From NCBI GenBank assembly GCA_004194705.1, contig SADC01000189.1:124001-188000 (forward strand): DNA of 64,000 bases, given 5' to 3'. Positions within the stretch are counted from its first letter, which is position 1. The number at the start of each line of letters is the position of its first letter. A program made the position numbers and the translations under genes. Of the stretch, positions 62,531-64,000 are shown in pieces. The notes under the pieces were generated by a model that worked only from the letters and a program-made list of their open reading frames with translations, searched no databases and was not told the origin of the DNA. The stretch comes from Ditylenchus dipsaci. Taxonomy: Eukaryota; Nematoda; Chromadorea; Rhabditida; Anguinidae.

Positions 62531-64000
62531 TCAAATCAAAATATTACGGGATTTTCTGTTGAACAATCTCGCTCTCCTCCTGTTCTGGTCGCGAGAGTCA
62601 GCTGTGGCAGTAACTGTGCGCACCACCCCATCTAGCAATTCATCATCCGGAGACTCACCTTCTCCAGGACTCTTTCTCAGAGCTAAACCAACATAATTAG
62701 TGTTATCAAACTTGGTATAAACATACCCTCAGTCTGAGCAGCAATCAAGGACCGTTCAGGGGTGGGACCAGCCCTTCTTCTGTTTAAGGTGGTGGTCGGG
62801 TTACTGGCAGTGTCTTCAGCTGCGATGCCTGTGCTGGCTCCCCCAGTCAGCAGGCGGGACATCTCTTGGTGGCGCTGCAAAATTTTAGTATTACTTAACT
62901 GGGTAACTGCCAGCTCACGACCCACCTCCCTGTCAGTCATACCAGCCTGCCTTGGTTTGCCGCTTCCAGCCACACCCTTGATCAGAGGACCAGTACCCCC
63001 TGTTTGTGCCTGAGCAGCTGCCCCAATCATCATGCCCCTGGTCTTGTTCCTCTCCCTCTTCTCGGCCATCCTCTTGCGCATCTGCAGTATCTTGTCGCGG
63101 TTGGTGCGGTATTCCAGCGAAAACTCAATGACCATCTTGAACACATTCAATGGCTTCTGGTCTTTGACTTCTGCAGGATTGTAGCCAAAATAGAGCAGGA
63201 AAGCGCTCCATCTGCAAGTCAACAAAAAGAGTGATTATACCAAAATTGTTTGACTTGTTTCTTTGGGTTACCAGCTACCAATATTGCATTTATTTCATTT
63301 TTAACAAAGCCCCGAATTGACTTTTGGATTGTTGAGTAGACGGGCCGGTTGGTCGTAAATGACTTAGGCACTTAGCCATACCTCTGGGGGCATATTTTCC
63401 GAGCTATTTAGGATAGGCTACAGTATTGGGGACTTTTTGACTTTAGCGAACGTTCCATCAACATTCAAAGGGTCGATTTATTTCCCGCTGATTAATCGCT
63501 TGACCATAATGACCAACTAGTCGGTATTGTCGTTTGATTGGCCAACAACGGTAAGTCGTAAGTCTGTGCGATAACAAACTTTTTCCAGAAAAATCAAATC
63601 AAAATAGTCGGAAATTCCACCTTTAAAGTTGATATTGGCTCCGGTCTTGGCATATGTACCCATTTATTTACTACCGGCCATTTAGTGACATAACAGTCCT
63701 TTTCTAGCATGTTGCCACGACCGAAAACGGTCACTAAAACCAAACAGTGTGTAAAATGACACTGGAAAGCAAAGAGGACTAGGTGGACTGAAAGGCTCAA
63801 ACCTATTTCACAAACAAAGTATCAATGTCGAGATGCAAAATATTTCTCATACCTGTGCTGAGTTGTCCTGTGGACATGTTTGAGACGGTGAATTCTTTCA
63901 GCTACTTCTGCCAGGAAGCTGTTCACTTTGTTCTTCATGGACGAGTTGTTGTCCTTCTGCGATATTTTGGCCACATAGTCAAAACAGGATTTACAGTCCA
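62531..64000 (-). CDS. FHOD-family formin, C-terminal end of FH2 domain and autoregulatory tail
   Basis: Minus-strand exons: 63853-64000 (cut by the window edge), 62728-63211 and 62531-62682 (stop TGA). Junction phases agree (2, 1). Exon 1 reads CFDYVAKISQKDNNSSMKNK and FLAEVAERIHRLKHVHR, the last FH2 helices. Exon 2 reads FLLYFGYNPAEVKDQKPLNV, MVIEFSLEYRTNRDKIL and KRMAEKRERNKTRGMM, which is the FHOD FH2 end (EFALEYRTxRxRxLQ...RERNKTRG). Exon 3 reads DDELLDGVVRTVTATADSRD followed by RRRARLFNRKS, fitting a diaphanous autoregulatory domain (DELL...basic patch). FHOD formins bundle or elongate actin; in C. elegans FHOD-1 acts in muscle and epidermis. No frame error here. The start of the exon 2 donor side is GAGG|GTATGT. 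Confidence 0.9.
63212..63852 (-). other. Formin intron
   Basis: A 641-nt intron, GTATGAG ... GACTTGCAG on the minus strand. It holds short inverted words (GACCGAAAACGGTC near 63719; AGTAGACGGGCCGGTTGG near 63335) and no exon. Confidence 0.8.

Overview
The window is animal nuclear DNA and most likely nematode. The support is: coding exons split by very short introns (about 45-60 nt) that end in TTTCAG; a major-sperm-protein (MSP) domain gene; a PP1-type phosphatase of the kind expanded in nematode sperm; an F-box-associated-like gene; and spalt (sem-4 type) and FHOD formin genes. The species cannot be named from the sequence. The DNA is AT-rich, has one 17-base N gap (47274-47290), and carries many single-base indels inside otherwise well-conserved coding sequence. 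Comparing two internal duplications suggests that many of these are assembly errors rather than biology.

Layout. 1-10112 (+): 3' part of a spalt-like (SALL/sem-4) zinc-finger transcription factor, eight exons seen, with introns packed with foldback transposons. One of these elements has copied 320 bp of a SALL exon into its own hairpin centre. 10113-14400: minisatellites, foldbacks and a possible 3' exon. 14411-15536 (-): a complete four-exon unknown gene of about 170 aa. 16-20 kb: foldbacks, a hAT-like transposase relic (-) and a tRNA-like stretch. 20429-23193 (+): a B-box/coiled-coil (TRIM-like) gene. 24-32.7 kb: mostly foldback elements, with an Argonaute PAZ/linker relic (27827-28066), a MADF-domain gene (-) and an orphan 3' exon. 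32.7-37 kb: MITEs. 37.4-43.1 kb: two gene copies that share a 5' exon and upstream DNA; one continues into an MSP domain, the other into a Ser/acidic-rich protein, and the second sits inside a terminal-inverted-repeat element. An F-box-associated-like gene lies between them (-). 45524-46630 (+): PP1-like phosphatase. 48.5-58.05 kb: a 3.15-kb stack of transposons present twice in direct orientation around a Helitron Rep/PIF1-helicase gene. 58447-59783 (+): a membrane-protein gene whose 3' end runs into a MITE. 62531-64000 (-): C-terminal end of an FHOD formin, including its autoregulatory domain.

The strongest theme is repeat biology. More than a dozen foldback elements, each with inverted arms built from tandem copies of its own short word (GTGCCACGTTT, GGTATACCCCC, GATCAATCGGCCG, TTTGGCAAA and others), occupy introns and intergenic DNA. 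Host sequence is captured or enclosed by such elements at two places. No operon-like co-regulation can be demonstrated. The MSP-domain and PP1 genes lie 6 kb apart and could both be sperm-expressed, but that is inference.
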